In this document: positions 12,345-24,251 of the stretch, one piece after another
Layout of the letters: every line of letters starts with the position of its first letter
How positions within the stretch are numbered: position 1 is the stretch's first letter
NCBI GenBank assembly: GCA_025024175.1
Contig: QCXZ01000041.1
Coordinates: forward strand, 5,327,786-5,391,785
From: Rhyzopertha dominica
Lineage: Eukaryota > Arthropoda > Insecta > Coleoptera > Bostrichidae
Reading direction: 5' to 3'
DNA: 64,000 nt
Translations under genes and position numbers: made by a program
The notes under the pieces: generated by a model
Told to the model about the DNA's origin: nothing
What the model saw: the letters and a program-made list of their open reading frames with translations, nothing else
Databases searched by the model: none

Positions 12345-13000
12345 AAAGCTTAATAAGGAGTCTGCAAGATGGGTACCCCGAATGTTGACACCCGAACAAA
12401 AGCGTGAGAGGGTCATCACTTCAGAACTGTTTGACAGTAATCCAAACACATTTCTGGATCACTTTGTTACAGTTGATGAAACGTGGGTTCACTACGTCAA
12501 TCCGGAATCCAACGTCCAAAGCAAGGAATGGTGGCATAGGACCACGCATGTTTCGGGTCCAAACCTCAGCTAGTAAGATTAGTAGTAGATTTTATTAATT
12601 AACTACTTTGAACGTGGTCAGACAATCCCGCACTAGTATTATGCCTCGCTGATTACTCATCTTGGCGATTCCATTAAAATGAAAAGAGAAGTAAAGTTGT
12701 CCTGTGGAATTGTGTTTCACCAGGACAGTGTATAAAAGAATTTGTGGCTTCAAATAGTAGGTTTCCAATAGAGTGCGTCTCTACCAAACTCACCAGACCT
12801 AGCGCCTAGTGATTTTTATTTATTTCTAAAGTTCAAGGAATGTCTTCGGACAACCAAATTTAACAGTGATGTTAAGAAGTGAAGTCATGGTAGCAGTGAA
12901 CAAATTTTTCTGTGATCAAAACCTTTTGAAAAGCGGATAACTATGCTAGAACATTAATGTCTTCAAGTGCACGATGATTATGTAGAAAAATAATCTTATT
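12345..13000 (+). pseudogene. mariner (DD34D-type) transposase pseudogene
   Basis: The plus strand opens with SARWVPRMLTPEQKRER, a hallmark of mariner transposases, followed by FVTVDETWVHYVNPES (first catalytic Asp in VDETW, ~12475). After frameshifts come WLQ-like and SPDLAPSDFYLF near 12795, containing the third catalytic Asp, and a C-terminal DDYVEK near 12970. The N-terminal DNA-binding third is missing and at least four frame breaks are present. The HDNA-type second Asp region is eroded. No inverted repeats were identified. Confidence 0.7.
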
Positions 13001-15345
13001 TTGTATGTTAGGGACAATAAACACTGAACCCATTGAAGCTTCATCAGTCGAGGGAAAGTCTGAAAAACAACCATTTGCCTCCCCCTTAGTAATACCCTAT
13101 TTTCTTCTGTTGGTGGTAGAAATCGGCCCCCAGCATCTGACAACAGTGTGCCTTCTGGTTCGCGCATAACGATTCGACGTGCCCTACCGTACTGTTGCGT
13201 GTGCTATTCACGCACACGTTGTAGTTTCAAAACACAGATGGACACAAGAAATGAGCAAAGATAACAATAGAGGAAGCGGTGAATACCAGGGGCCGGTCAA
13301 ATGTAAAGTGAAAGTAGTAAGTAGCCGTTGCTTGTTTCCTGTGGTCCCTCTTTTGTTTTGGAGACGCATTTCGTTTTTTCTTTTTATTTTCCTTGTGGAT
13401 TTATATTTAGAATAGCTGCAGTTGTGTCACATATTTGTTAAACTGGGTCATGTTCCGCGATTTAACATGCATGCCAAAAGTCGATATCGGAAGGAATTTA
13501 TCCGTACGAGAGTTGCCACACGCAATTCCGCCAGTAAACGCCGCGAAGTAATAATTATTGTTGTTCCAATCTAAAAGTATAACACCGATCCTGTTTGCCG
13601 CTTCCTGTTTCTTAACGGCTGGGGAGCAACAATAAACAGGACATTCAAAAGATAATAATCAAGCAGTTTGCGGTTGTTTTTACTGGAAAAAATACGGGCC
13701 CGGTCGCCTAAAAAAGTATTCGACAAACTTTTGTCAGCTTTAGATTGCCTTGTTGTACCAGTGTTGCACCGTTTGCGTTATAGTTTCAAGCCACCAGGTA
13801 TTTGCTTAGCTCAATCCTAGATATCTACCCGAATAATATGGGCCCATTGTAGTACCTTGTGGTACACTCTATCGATGTAACCTAATGGACTATTTCTGTG
13901 ATAACTATAGTAAATTGATTTACAAGTAAAGAAAACTCACTTTTCTTACGCGTGAAATATGTATTTTATTCGCGAAATTTACGGTAATTTTGGAATTAGT
14001 ACCAGAAGCAGAATCAAGTTTGCTACCTACAAAGTGTTTAATAATCTAAGCAATTGTACACTTAAAATTAATCCTAATAAATGAATGAAAAAAAGTGTTG
14101 CGAACAAGAAAAGAAATTAACATGTTACAAGTAAAGTCTTTCAAATAATTATTTCTTAAATCTACTCGGCTTCGTTAAATGAATTTCCGTAATATCAGCC
14201 TTTGATATTATTATTAGAAGTAACGACTTTGTGGATGTTGAAAACACTGATGTCACCTCTTTTAAATATCGATATAAGTATCTTTAGCTATTTTTATTTA
14301 ACTCTCGCAGTTTTTATACGATATTTATTAAACCAGAAATACATTTAACAAAATTACACCTGACACTCCGTATTATAACATTAATTAAAAGCCTACATTG
14401 CAATAGTCACATACAGAATTATATTTAGTTTTACTATTTTTAACATCTTAATTTAGTTTTTGAAGAAAAATCAAGGAAGATAGGGAAATATTTTTATTCA
14501 AGTTTACCTTTTTGAGTTCGCTAATTTTACCTGTATATTCTACAGGCGGTAAAATCATATTCTGAATTTTTCCTCTGTAATTTTTTTGAAAATTTTTATA
14601 AATCATCTTGTTGTCATATCGCAGAAAGTTTTGCGGGCTCGTTTATTTCTATTTGTAACCTGTTAGAATATTCTTTCCTGTTACAATTTTAAAATCAAAG
14701 AAATCTTTCGATTGAATTAGTGCCACTATAAATTAATTTTTGGAGTCGTAGTGCCTATAATAGTCCATTGGAATATTTCCTGGGCATATTTTCCAATCTG
14801 GGCAAAATTTCTGTCACAACTTAGAAACCAGTGCCCTGAAACTAAATACTTGTGCTTGATCTCTTCAAAATATCATTTTGCCATTATAAATAAATACAGA
14901 AAAGCATAATTTTATTTTTATTTTGCTTTATACCTCCTCCAACGTGTCATTTAAACGTGTAGCATTTGTTGTTGTCATTTTCAATGTGAACTTATAAATT
15001 GTTAGGTGAAAATTACCTAAAGTAATACATTTCACCATGTATCAGGGCAGAAAGGGAGAGAACTTGGTGCAAATCTATAAAAATTGCGCAGTTTTCACTG
15101 GTAGAGGATTTTGTGACATTTTGTGATCTTCTTTCATTACTTTTTTTGCCTTTCCGGTTTCTTTGTGATGTATACTTCCAGTTTTACTGGATATTACTCC
15201 TGAAAATCTCTTAACAATCTGTTTTTATTTAAATCTTGAGTTAGGTACTCTTCATCGCTTATCATTTAGCTGTAATATCTTTTTCCCACGAAAAAACTAT
15301 TCGTATGTTGAATCACTTCCTATTGCCTCTGTATAAATTAATGTT
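13001..15345. other. unassigned DNA
   Basis: No recognisable gene. Around 13180-13380 and 13430-13700 base composition is a little richer in G+C but open frames are short and uninformative. Confidence 0.4.
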
Positions 15346-15349
15346 GCCG

Positions 15350-15480
15350 TGAGACGAGACGAGACGAGATTTTGACATTCTCAATCTCGATTTCGAATAG
15401 AGAATCTCGAATTTGATGAGCGAGTCGATTCAATAAAATATGGGTTATGAATTCACTCGATTTTGTATATAACACCAAAT
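15350..15480. repeat. GAGAC tandem repeat with inverted TCTCGA words
   Basis: GAGACGAGACGAGACGAGA is a short pentamer array; it is followed by several ATCTCGA / TCGAGAT words in both orientations up to about 15420. The pattern recalls subterminal repeats of hAT-like elements, like the TATCGATA cluster at 1.4 kb, but no tips could be defined. Confidence 0.4.
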
Positions 15481-17630
15481 GTGGTCATCTTTATCGAAAT
15501 TAACTTATTTATGGAACACATAGCAACAAAGGGAACAGTTCAACTAGATAAGAAAAAATATCTCTGTACTTGAGCTTTCCGTTTAAGTTACTTATTGTAT
15601 TATGTCTGTAAAGTACCTACAGCCTTACTTTCTCTGAGCTACAGCATCAGATTATCATAGCTTTTGATTTTACTGACCGTGTTATGATGTACAATTGGTC
15701 AGTATTTAACCATTAAATACGAGGTAAGATTTATAGGTTCTTATAACAACTTGTTTAATTTTGTCACATATGTAAATGATTATTATATTACAAACATTAG
15801 TAAGACCACAGCAAACGAAAATTCTTAGTACCGTAAAATAGAAATGGATATTTAATTTAACAGTGAATATATCAGAATACTGTGTTTACTAATTCCTAAC
15901 GTATTAAAAATAATTTTAGAATATTAAAGAAAAGTACCCAAGGAGGGAAGAGTTTATTATCAATTAGGTATGAAATCAGTATAAAATGAAATGTGGTACA
16001 CTGTCATTAATTTGTAAAGTTCCACCTAATTACCAACAGATTCTCAAGGAAAAGGGTATTTGCACAATAATGCACTATACACACCACACTATACCTCTGA
16101 ACAACTTTTTCTGTATTTACTAATATGTCAATAAAAACAAAGGTTTGTATGTATTTTATTTGCACAATTCTTAATTCCCGTAGGTACGAAATGTTAAGGG
16201 ACATAACAGTTGCAGTTGTTCTTTTTAGTATGGTGTAAACTTGCATATATATATTTTTTAAACTTGTACAATATTTCCTTTATCATTTGATGCTGTTCCA
16301 ACCCCATGACATGAGGGTGTTGTTTAATATTACCTACAAGTTTACAAAACCTTTAACACAAGAGATTTTTTTGTTGATAAGACACAGTTGTATATTCAAA
16401 TGTTAACTGTTCTTTAAGAAAACAAACTTGAAGTGATATCCACTTTATTCTTTAAATTGTAAATCGCTTTCGGCTAACAAGTACAATCAACATTTGAAAA
16501 AAGAAACTTTTACAAACAGTTTGACAAAGTCAAAAACATAGAAACAAGGAAACTTGACCACAAACTGAAAAGCAACCTATATACCAGCAACACAAACAAA
16601 TATTAATTCAGATCAAATAAATATTTTTTTTTCAAATGTTAATTGTATTGATGATGCCGAAAAGCGCCTTACAATTTAAAGCATAATTTTCTTAAAGAAA
16701 AAAAATAATTAATCATTAACAATTCCACTTGGAGAAGTATGGATCAGCTTTCAATATTCAAATTTTGCACAAAAGTTGAAAATAAATAAATCTATTTTTT
16801 GCCATTTTCATCGGCTGCCGGTTCTTTTTTACCCTGCACTTCTGTACCTCTGCTATTACGTATTCTCTTGCGTCACTTCTTCTTCGCTGTTCTTCCTTCT
16901 GAACTTTAACCTCCGTCTTTATTAGAAAAACAAACCGATAATTGAACGCTCAATCCCCAATGAACGTGGTACTTGGACGTTTAATTGAAAATTCTGGAAC
17001 TTATTTCTTTATTTACACGATGAGTACATTAAAAAAATTACTGACTTATTACTATGTTATTTTTGACTATGAATTGCTTTATCATCCAATGGTTGGCTCA
17101 GCTTGAATTCTGCAACGTACTTTAGTACTTTGCGCACGCATGATCGTACACATTCCAAATCTCTATACCTATATAGGCAAGCGCAACAAATTTTTACGTA
17201 ACTTGATCAGTTAAAATATGTATGTAAATGAGGCGCCTTCAAAATGCGACTTCATCAATCAAAGTCCGATTCATCTCCCATGAGATCAATCAGATCACTC
17301 AAGAAGCTTGATTTGAATTTCCTGTCTATACAATTTGAAATTCAACAACCTTTATTTCAGACATGCAAGCGTTAAGGTGCATAAATAAAGCTTTGGCTTA
17401 TTCGATATCTTCCACCTCCTGATTAATTAGGTTGAGTAAGGGTGTGGTTCTATTCCTGGTCTTGTTACACATTACTGTATTGTGTTAGCGTTTAAATGCG
17501 ATTTTCATATATTCGGACTACCGAAAGAGGCTTAAAATTTCGCACAGTACCAAAAACATTCTACGGTAGTGACATTATGAAACTGCATGGACTCGGAGGA
17601 AAGAAACGTGGAGAAATAGTGTGAAAATTA
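15481..17630. other. unassigned AT-rich DNA
   Basis: No open frame or RNA gene was recognised; the longest frames are short and low complexity. Confidence 0.4.
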
Positions 17631-17632
17631 TA

Positions 17633-17905
17633 CAGGGTGATTTTTTGAAAACTTCACACCTTAAATAACTTTAAATATAGCAAAAATTTAAAAATTTGCA
17701 AAAACAGGTAAACTTTTGTTTGCAGGGGAACAACTTTTGAGATAAGTTTTTAATGGATAGCGCTTACTCTCTGAGCAGGGTAGACACCCCTTTAAAAATT
17801 TTAAATGGAACTATCCATCTTGTGTACATCATTTGAAAGCTTATTTCACAAAGAGTCTGGCCATGTAATTAATTTTACCACGTTTAACTTATTGACGGGG
17901 TAATA
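17633..17905. repeat. left terminal inverted repeat of DD41D copy 1
   Basis: About 270 bases mirror 19385-19659 with only scattered differences, including the shared words GGTAAACTTTTGTTTGCAGG and GGATAGCGCTTAC. Confidence 0.85.
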
Positions 17906-18214
17906 GATTAATAGCGCCTACGAAACAGGTTGCTTATTAAATTGAATATTTTGGACTCTTTTCAACAAAATGTATTTTATTTTAGAGCGGAAATAAAATT
18001 TGTCCTTACGAGAACCCAAAATTTAAATAAACAACTTGTAAAAAATATGGCACTTAAAAAAACTCCCAGAATACTGAAAATTTTCTTTTAACATTATTAT
18101 TAACATTAAAGTATTTATCATGTAATTTTTTAGAAAGTCCATGTCCACGAAAAAGAAAAATTTTTTATTTGTAACTCCAAAAACAGTGTGAACAAAACCA
18201 TAGAAATTCAAACC

Positions 18215-19299
18215 TTACAATAGATTCTCAAAATGTGCACCACCTCTTTCCATACAATAATACAGACGGTTCTCGAACTCCTGCTGCACTTTTCGGAAAG
18301 TTTCAGGTGGAATCCTCCTGCACTCGTTAATAATTCTTTCTCGCAGATTGTCCAGGCTAGTAGTTTGTGTTTTGTAAACCACAGATTTTAAATGACCCCT
18401 TAGAAAGAAATCTAAAGCAGTCAAATCGGGTGATCGTGGCGGGCATTCAATTGTTCCACGCCTACCAATCCAGTGAAGAGGAAATCTATGATTTAACCAA
18501 TTTCGCACACTAATGGCGTAATGCGGTGGGGCTCCATCATGTTGGTAAAACAATTCGTATTCATCCAACATTGGATTTCCTTCAGGGTCCCGTTGGTTTT
18601 CTAATTGCTCTGTGATTAAAGGATCAATAACGTTATCAAGTAATTCTAAATACATTCCCCCATTTAGCGTCCCATCAATGAAAATTGGACCTACAATTGC
18701 GTTGCCAAGTATTCCAGCCCAGACGGTTAGCTTCTGAGGAACTTGTGTATGACTTTCTCGAAAAATATAAGGATCTTCGTCACTCCAGTACCTGACGTTA
18801 TGTTTATTTACAGAGCCGTTAAAAAAAAAATTGCATTCATCACTGAAGCAGATATTTTTTATTAGATTTGGATTTACTATAATCTTCTCTGTCATAATTT
18901 CGCAAAATTGCAGTCTTCTATCGAAGTCATCTTCGCCGAGTTCCTGGAGAGTTTTCATCTTCTAGGGATGGAATTTGTGCAGTTTTGTAACTTTCCTTAC
19001 AGATGAATAAGAAAGCCCAGTGGCTGTAGAAATGTTACGCAAAGAGCTAGTTGGATCCATTGCAAAATGACCAAGTACTTCAAGTTGGGTTATTTCATCA
19101 ACGACTCTATTCCCTGCCCTTTTTTGTTTACTACAGATCCAGTGTCTTGAAATTTCTGCACGAGATCGAGAATGTACCTAGCGTTAACATATTTATCGGG
19201 GTGCCGTTCGTTAAACACCCTTGCTGACGCACGAGCACAGCTATGCTCAGCACCGTAAATAAAAATTATTTCTACCCTTTCGGCAGTTGAATAAACCAT
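18215..19299 (-). pseudogene. DD41D transposase with two lesions
   Basis: The likely start is the ATG at 19299 (MVYSTAERVEIIF). The N-terminal half has a helix-turn-helix region. From 18958 down the frame is clean for 247 codons: FSDECNF carries the first catalytic Asp, YQHDGAPPHY the second, and SPDLTALDFF the third. Forty-one residues separate the second and third Asp, which is the DD41D spacing described for the rosa family, not the DD34D of mariner. The C-terminus GGAHFENLL is intact. Lesions: a one-base slip in an A run near 19118, after which the original frame soon stops, and a TAG at 18962-18964 where the family seems to have tyrosine (FHP-stop-KM). Both could be sequencing errors or real decay. 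Confidence 0.85.
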
Positions 19300-19384
19300 T
19301 ATCACTTGGACTCTCACTTTAAAATTTAAAAAAAGTCCAAAATATTCCATTTTATAAGCCACTTGCTACAATGCACTTTTTGAC

Positions 19385-19659
19385 CCACTACTCCGTCAGT
19401 GGGTAAAAAATAGTAAAACTAATTACATGGCAAGACTCCTTGTGTAATAAGCTTTTAAATGATGTATCGTAAGATGGGTAGTTTCATTTAAAATTTTTGA
19501 AGGGATATCTACCCCGCTAAGAGGGTAAGCGCTATCCATTAAAAACTTATCTCAAAAGTTGTCCCCCTGCAAACAAAAGTTTACCTGTTTTTGCAAAATT
19601 TTAAATTTTTCCTCTATTTAAAGTTATTTAAGGTGTGAAGTTTTCAAAAAATCACCCGG
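19385..19659. repeat. right terminal inverted repeat of DD41D copy 1
   Basis: Inverse of 17633-17905; ends in AAAATCACCCG next to the TA duplication. Confidence 0.85.
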
Positions 19660-19879
19660 TACATTTAGGCAGGTAAAAAATATTGCCAAATTTCCGTTTA
19701 TGTTTGAGTAGTTGTTTTCATCTTGATGAAGTGATTTACATATATTTCTGATATTTGATTCTGTCGAAGTTCAGAAAAATGTTGAAACAAACTAATTTCA
19801 ACTTGAAAGGAGGTCAAATTTTGCAATTCTCTAGCGCCCAGAGGCTAACCCTTTATTTTGAAGCTGTTTTATGATCTAT

Positions 19880-20165
19880 GCCACCATTCGAAAACGCTGT
19901 CCAAATTACTGCGAACGAAAATAATAGCGGTTAGGAAACACAGTAAAAAAAATCCATCAAAAATTCAAGAACGAAAATAATTATACGTATTCTGAAGCTA
20001 GTATTACAGGAGTGATGAATAAAATGGGTTTTCGATGGGTGAAGACACAAACTAATCGCAAGCTGCTTATGGAAAAACAACATTTTTAACAGGTGCTTCT
20101 TAATTAACTACGTAGGACAAAGGAATATCGTCAGGCAAATAGTCTAATTAATTGATTTTCTTTTG
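19880..20165 (+). pseudogene. N-terminal scrap of an IS630-related transposase
   Basis: The plus strand reads SITGVMNKMGFRWVKTQTNR near 20000-20060, which matches the spacing of the SLSKIIKSLGFRYKKTQNR segment of the transposase at 21.5-22.9 kb. Frame breaks and missing catalytic parts show a dead fragment of the same wider family. The neighbouring sequence gives no ends. Confidence 0.45.
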
Positions 20166-20569
20166 TTGCAATTTGTTTTAAAATAAAATAAATAGTTATG
20201 ATTACTTTTACTTTTTGAAACCTCCTTTAATTGTAACTTTTTAGGAAAAAAATATATGTACTTTATAATGAACATCCAGAACAATTTAAATTGACCGTTA
20301 TGGACTACATGTTTAATTTATTTAAGCTATACTTGCATGTTATTTAATACAATCATGCAAAAATACATTTTCGAACAAAAAGGAACTGGACGCAAGAAAA
20401 AAATTTAAAAAACTTTTATGCAAGCATTTAAAATAAGCATTGTAAAGAAGGGTTGCCAGGGATGGTAGATAAATGACATAAACACCCGTCAAAAATGTAA
20501 CATACATACATAATTGATGTGGCGGTTAGAAGAATAAATTCTCATCTAAAACTCTTTTTCTGCAGCTTC

Positions 20570-20990
20570 CGATCATTCATTGCTAATTAATTCAACGAAA
20601 ACTAAAGCCGTGTTGTTTGGAAAGACAAATATGTAATGAAATTGTATTGACTATCAATGACCAGCGTATTGATTTTGTTGAATCTGTTAGAAATTTGGGT
20701 TTAATCATGGATTTTAGGTTAATATTTTGTGAACACATAGACGTATGCATTGGAAGTCGTATGTGAATCTCAGGAAAATATTCAGCATCAGTGTGGCACT
20801 AGTTCTCTCAAATTTTAACTTTGCAGTAATAGTATATGGACCATGTTTAGACTTAAAAAAACTAATAGAATAAAAAAGTAGTTCAAAATTATTGTTTGAA
20901 GCTCATTTGTGGTCTTCAGAAAAATCTACTGAAATCTTATGTAATCTGTAGTCAGTGGGACACCTTTTCTCTTAGTGATTATCCCCTCGA
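20570..20990 (+). pseudogene. LINE reverse transcriptase C-terminal fragment
   Basis: Several frames together spell the post-palm part of a jockey/CR1-type ORF2: NSTKTKAVLFGKTN (~20590), VRNLGLIMDF (~20680), YVNLRKIFSIS (~20760), FNFAVIVYGPCLDL (~20820) and GLQKNLLKSYVI (~20925). The equivalent blocks occur in the intact frame of the LINE at 27-29 kb. At least four frame breaks; no tail seen. Confidence 0.6.
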
Positions 20991-21047
20991 TATGTATTGT
21001 ACATACATACATCATCATTATTCTAAAAGTTGCAACTCTTAGATATT

Positions 21048-21317
21048 GTCTGTAAAATCGACTCCTAGGGCCAGGAGGTAGTCCGGGGTGATACCAGAGG
21101 TACCGCCCTAATCTTAGTAGTTGATATCAAGCGGCAAATCTGGTACTGCTACCAGTAAGTAACAAGAAGAATCGGTGTGAATTTGTGTGCCGCTTGCAAC
21201 TCATTGAAATTTGTACAGACAGATGGGTGGACCAAGCAGGTATAAGCAAAAATAGCCCTTAACCCAAATGATTATAGGAGTTTAAATTGTATGAAGCATT
21301 TTGGAAACAGACATAAG
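21048..21317. repeat. left terminal inverted repeat of the IS630-related element
   Basis: Mirrors 23862-24131, including CCTAGGGCCAGGAGGTAGTC and GGTATCACCCCGG (in opposite orientation), with a handful of mismatches. Confidence 0.85.
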
Positions 21318-21485
21318 TCTAACGTCCCCTAAACTGCAGTTCTCAAAATGTTTATCAAAGTTTTTGTAATTTCTCGTACGGAACAATTATAAGAAATTAA
21401 AATTAAAACAAAGATTAAATCCTCTAGAATATACAGATTTTATTAAATATATACAAAAATACAAAAATATATACAAAATAAAAAT

Positions 21486-22905
21486 TTAAAAATCCTCGAA
21501 GGAGTCCGAATCTTCGTCCTCACTATCCTCTGTGTTTACAGTAAAAATTAGAGGCCTAATTTCATCAATAATTTTTTCTTGTTCTGACGAATTAATAATA
21601 ATTTTTTCTGTGTGTTCCACGAACGACACCCATTTTTCACTTGGAATTTGGTCCAAAGCTTCTTCCCACATTTTTAATACATCCTCTTCTTTCGAGCCTA
21701 ACTTCGCAATGTTTTTGTCGAAATAGTTTTTGGCTACTCCCCATATCAGCTCAATAGGATTGAAATGACAATGATATGGGGGTAGCCTTAATATTTCATG
21801 CCCATATTGATGAGCTAATTCGTCAACATAATACAAACATTTTTCGGTTTGGCCACTTTCTTTGGCCAATTTCAGTAAGTCGGATTTTAAATAGATATCT
21901 GCAGGTATGTGAACGTGGTGTTCATTAAGCCATCTGATAATATCATTTTTTAGCCATGAACCAGTTGGCTGGGGGTTTTTTCTGCGGCTATGATATGAGG
22001 CATTGTCCAATATTATAATAGATGGCTCTTCAAGTTTTTTTTAAAATAGACTCCTCAAACCATTTCTCGAAGAAAACGGCGTTCATGTTTTCGTGGTAGT
22101 CGTCTGACTTCTTGCCGCTTGCGAAACACTGTCCTGCTTCCGGTATAAAACCCATCTTGCCCCCCGCATGCACAATAATGTAACGTTTTCCACTTCCACA
22201 TTTCGTTGGTTGTTGGTAGCAACGCACACTGTTGTCTTGCCAAGATCTCTTTTCTCCACCTTTACTAAATATCCAAGTCTCATCTAAAAAGACAAACGGT
22301 TTTGGTGACTCACTTTTTAAATTTTTTATATAGTTTCGAAGAAACTCGTGGCGTTTAGAAACAATGTGAGACATTTCACACAAACATTTTCTGTTTTGCG
22401 TTTTTTTGTAACGGAAGCCCAAAGATTTTATTATTTTACTTAAAGATGGAAGACTAAGTTCCAAAATTTTTTTGTCTTTTAAGGTTTTAGCGAGTAATTG
22501 TAAAGTTACATATTCTTTTTTTTCATAGAGCGAATAGATTTCGGACCGTATTTGCTCTTTAATTTCTGGCGGTAAGTCTTTAGTTAAAGGAGCTTTTCGT
22601 TGTAAGGCCGGTTTATTTACAGATCCTAAGGAAAAATATATTATTACTAATTATTCTAAACCGCCTACAAAAAACTTACCAGTATTTCGTTGAAGACGCA
22701 AATAATTTTTCACGGATGTAACACTAATGCCACATGCTACAGCAGTTCTTTCTTGCACTTTTTTAAAGTCAACAGGAATTGCACCAGAAGCTTCAATACA
22801 ACGTTTTTCATTTGAAAAAAAATCGTGCACTTTTAACACCATATTACGACAACAGTCTTTTAATTGTTTATACAGGGGCTCTTGCTTTTCGAAAGTCACT
22901 TCCAT
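21486..22905 (-). pseudogene. IS630-related DDE transposase, intron-containing, one frameshift
   Basis: Starts at ATG 22905 (MEVTFEKQEPLYK). Exon 1 ends at 22680; a 54-base intron (22626-22679, GTAAGT...TTAG on the minus strand) splits a Gly codon and exon 2 starts at 22625 in frame (NTG|SVNKP). Exon 2 holds FLDETWIF (first Asp), KSDDYHENMN, LDNASYHSRRKNP (second Asp) and HFNPIELIWG (catalytic Glu). The protein ends at 21486 with an acidic EDSEDEDSD tail. A single-base surplus in an A run near 22040 breaks the frame between EESILKK and LEEPSII; apart from that the ~450-codon gene is whole. It would catalyse transposition of the flanking element. The frameshift may be a homopolymer sequencing error. 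Confidence 0.8.
22626..22679 (-). other. 54-bp intron in the transposase
   Basis: On the minus strand the intron begins GTAAGTTTTTTG and ends TTTTTCCTTAG. Removal restores a continuous frame of Gly-Ser-Val-Asn-Lys-Pro. Short introns like this are normal for insects but uncommon inside DNA transposases. Confidence 0.8.
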
Positions 22906-23261
22906 ATTTTACAATAACACGACTAACACTAACGAAAATTCAATCTGTTCTAAATGCAAGAGAAAGCGCTTTCTGTCTAAAAGTGCTACCGTCTTAAACA
23001 GGTATAAATTAGTTGCCCAGGTACTCTGGATAATTGTTATTTTCTCGGAAACTGTTGATGTTATTGTAATCAATAATTTTAAGAAACAGGATTAACTCGC
23101 AAACCTAGGTAAACAACCACCAATATAAATCTGAAATTACTGTATCTTTAAAATGGAATCATTTGTTTATGTTGTTATATTTAGATAGTTTTAAATTGTT
23201 ATCAAAGCCGAGTTACAGAATACAAAATTTATATAAAATATTTGTAATGAGAAGTTATATA

Positions 23262-23640
23262 TTTACGGTAAAACCCGGTTATCGGAAATCGGGTTAGCCG
23301 AAACGAAGACGAAAAACAAAATCGCCAAAATATCCGAAATTACACTTATCGTTCAGGAAAATTAGTCCCAAAAAAAGACCGCATTGCCGAAAAAGTCGTA
23401 CAAAGTTGAAAATGTTTTTGATCGACTTTAAACATCCCAAATTTCAAATTTAAATGTAAGATTGTCACGTCGCGTCGACTTTTTGCGACCGATTTTAATT
23501 GCACATCAAATACTAGTTGAAAAAACTGAAACNATCTCGAAANGTAATGCCTAATTCGGATGCAATTCAAGACGGACAGTCAAAAAGGCATCTAGCNGAT
23601 ATTATGTCTATGGCGCCGGACGGCATGAAGATTCTAGCGC
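23262..23640. repeat. pogo/Tigger-like end nested in the 3.1-kb element
   Basis: ACGGTAAAACCCGGTTATCGG followed by further TATCCGAAAT and GCCGAAA words resembles the CAGTAAAACCTCG-type ends of pogo/Tigger elements. Three ambiguous bases lie at 23533-23597. No second end or transposase was found. Confidence 0.35.
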
Positions 23641-23861
23641 GCCAAAAATAGAAAAATCAAAAATCGCTAAAAGTACTTATTAGACCATGAATAGCTTGGT
23701 TAAAGTTTGATGTTGATTGTACTATTGCCGATTGAACCTGGGACAGACATTCACATTTAAACATTTTAGACGAGATAAAATAAAAACTATGATCAAATCA
23801 GAATTTAAGAGAAATTACAAAAACTTTGATATACATGTTGAGAACTGCAGTATACGGAATG

Positions 23862-24131
23862 TTGGAATGTTTGTTTCCAAAGTGCTTCATACAATTTAAA
23901 CTCTTCTAATCATTTGGGTTAAGGGCTATTTTTGCTTACCTGCTTGGTCCACCCATCTGTCTGTACAAATTTCAATGAGTTGCGAGCGGCACACAAATTC
24001 ACACCGATTCTTCTTGTTACTTACTGGTAGCAGTACCAGATTTGCCGCTTGATATCAACTACTAAGATTAGGGCGGTACCTCTGGTATCACCCCGGACTA
24101 CCTCCTGGCCCTAGGAGTCGATTTTACAGAC
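23862..24131. repeat. right terminal inverted repeat of the IS630-related element
   Basis: Inverse of 21048-21317, ending GGAGTCGATTTTACAGAC. Confidence 0.85.
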
Positions 24132-24251
24132 TATAGTGGCTCCCAGCTTCTAAAATCGCGATTCTGTTTTTAATTTAAAAAAAGCAAAGCAGCACTCAGC
24201 GTGCTAAACCAGCACTACTGCATTATGTAAACAAATATATAATTTGAAAAG

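Larger units (their letters stand above)
17631..19661 (-). mobile_element. DD41D (rosa-like) Tc1/mariner element, copy 1
   Basis: The element is bounded by TA on both sides (17631-17632 and 19660-19661), the target duplication of the Tc1/mariner superfamily. The tips are CAGGGTGATTTTTTGAAAAC on the left and its near-perfect inverse on the right. The inverted repeats run for about 270 bases, much longer than the ~30 bases of classical mariners. A minus-strand transposase with two lesions lies between them. The high match between the two repeats suggests a fairly recent insertion. Confidence 0.85.
21048..24131 (-). mobile_element. 3.1-kb element with long inverted repeats and IS630-related transposase
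   Basis: The two ends are near-perfect inverted repeats of about 270 bases, starting GTCTGTAAAATCGACTCC on the left. Between them the minus strand encodes an intron-containing transposase (21486-22905). About 950 bases between the transposase start and the right repeat carry no second gene but include a pogo-like end (23262 onwards), which may be a nested insertion. Target duplication is unclear: a TAT is present just outside both ends but cannot be proved. The close match of the repeats suggests recent movement. Confidence 0.85.

Noticed and set aside
15350..15420. Possible CRISPR-like or satellite array of GAGAC units
   Set aside because: Only about four imperfect pentamers with no spacers; a simple repeat in an animal genome.
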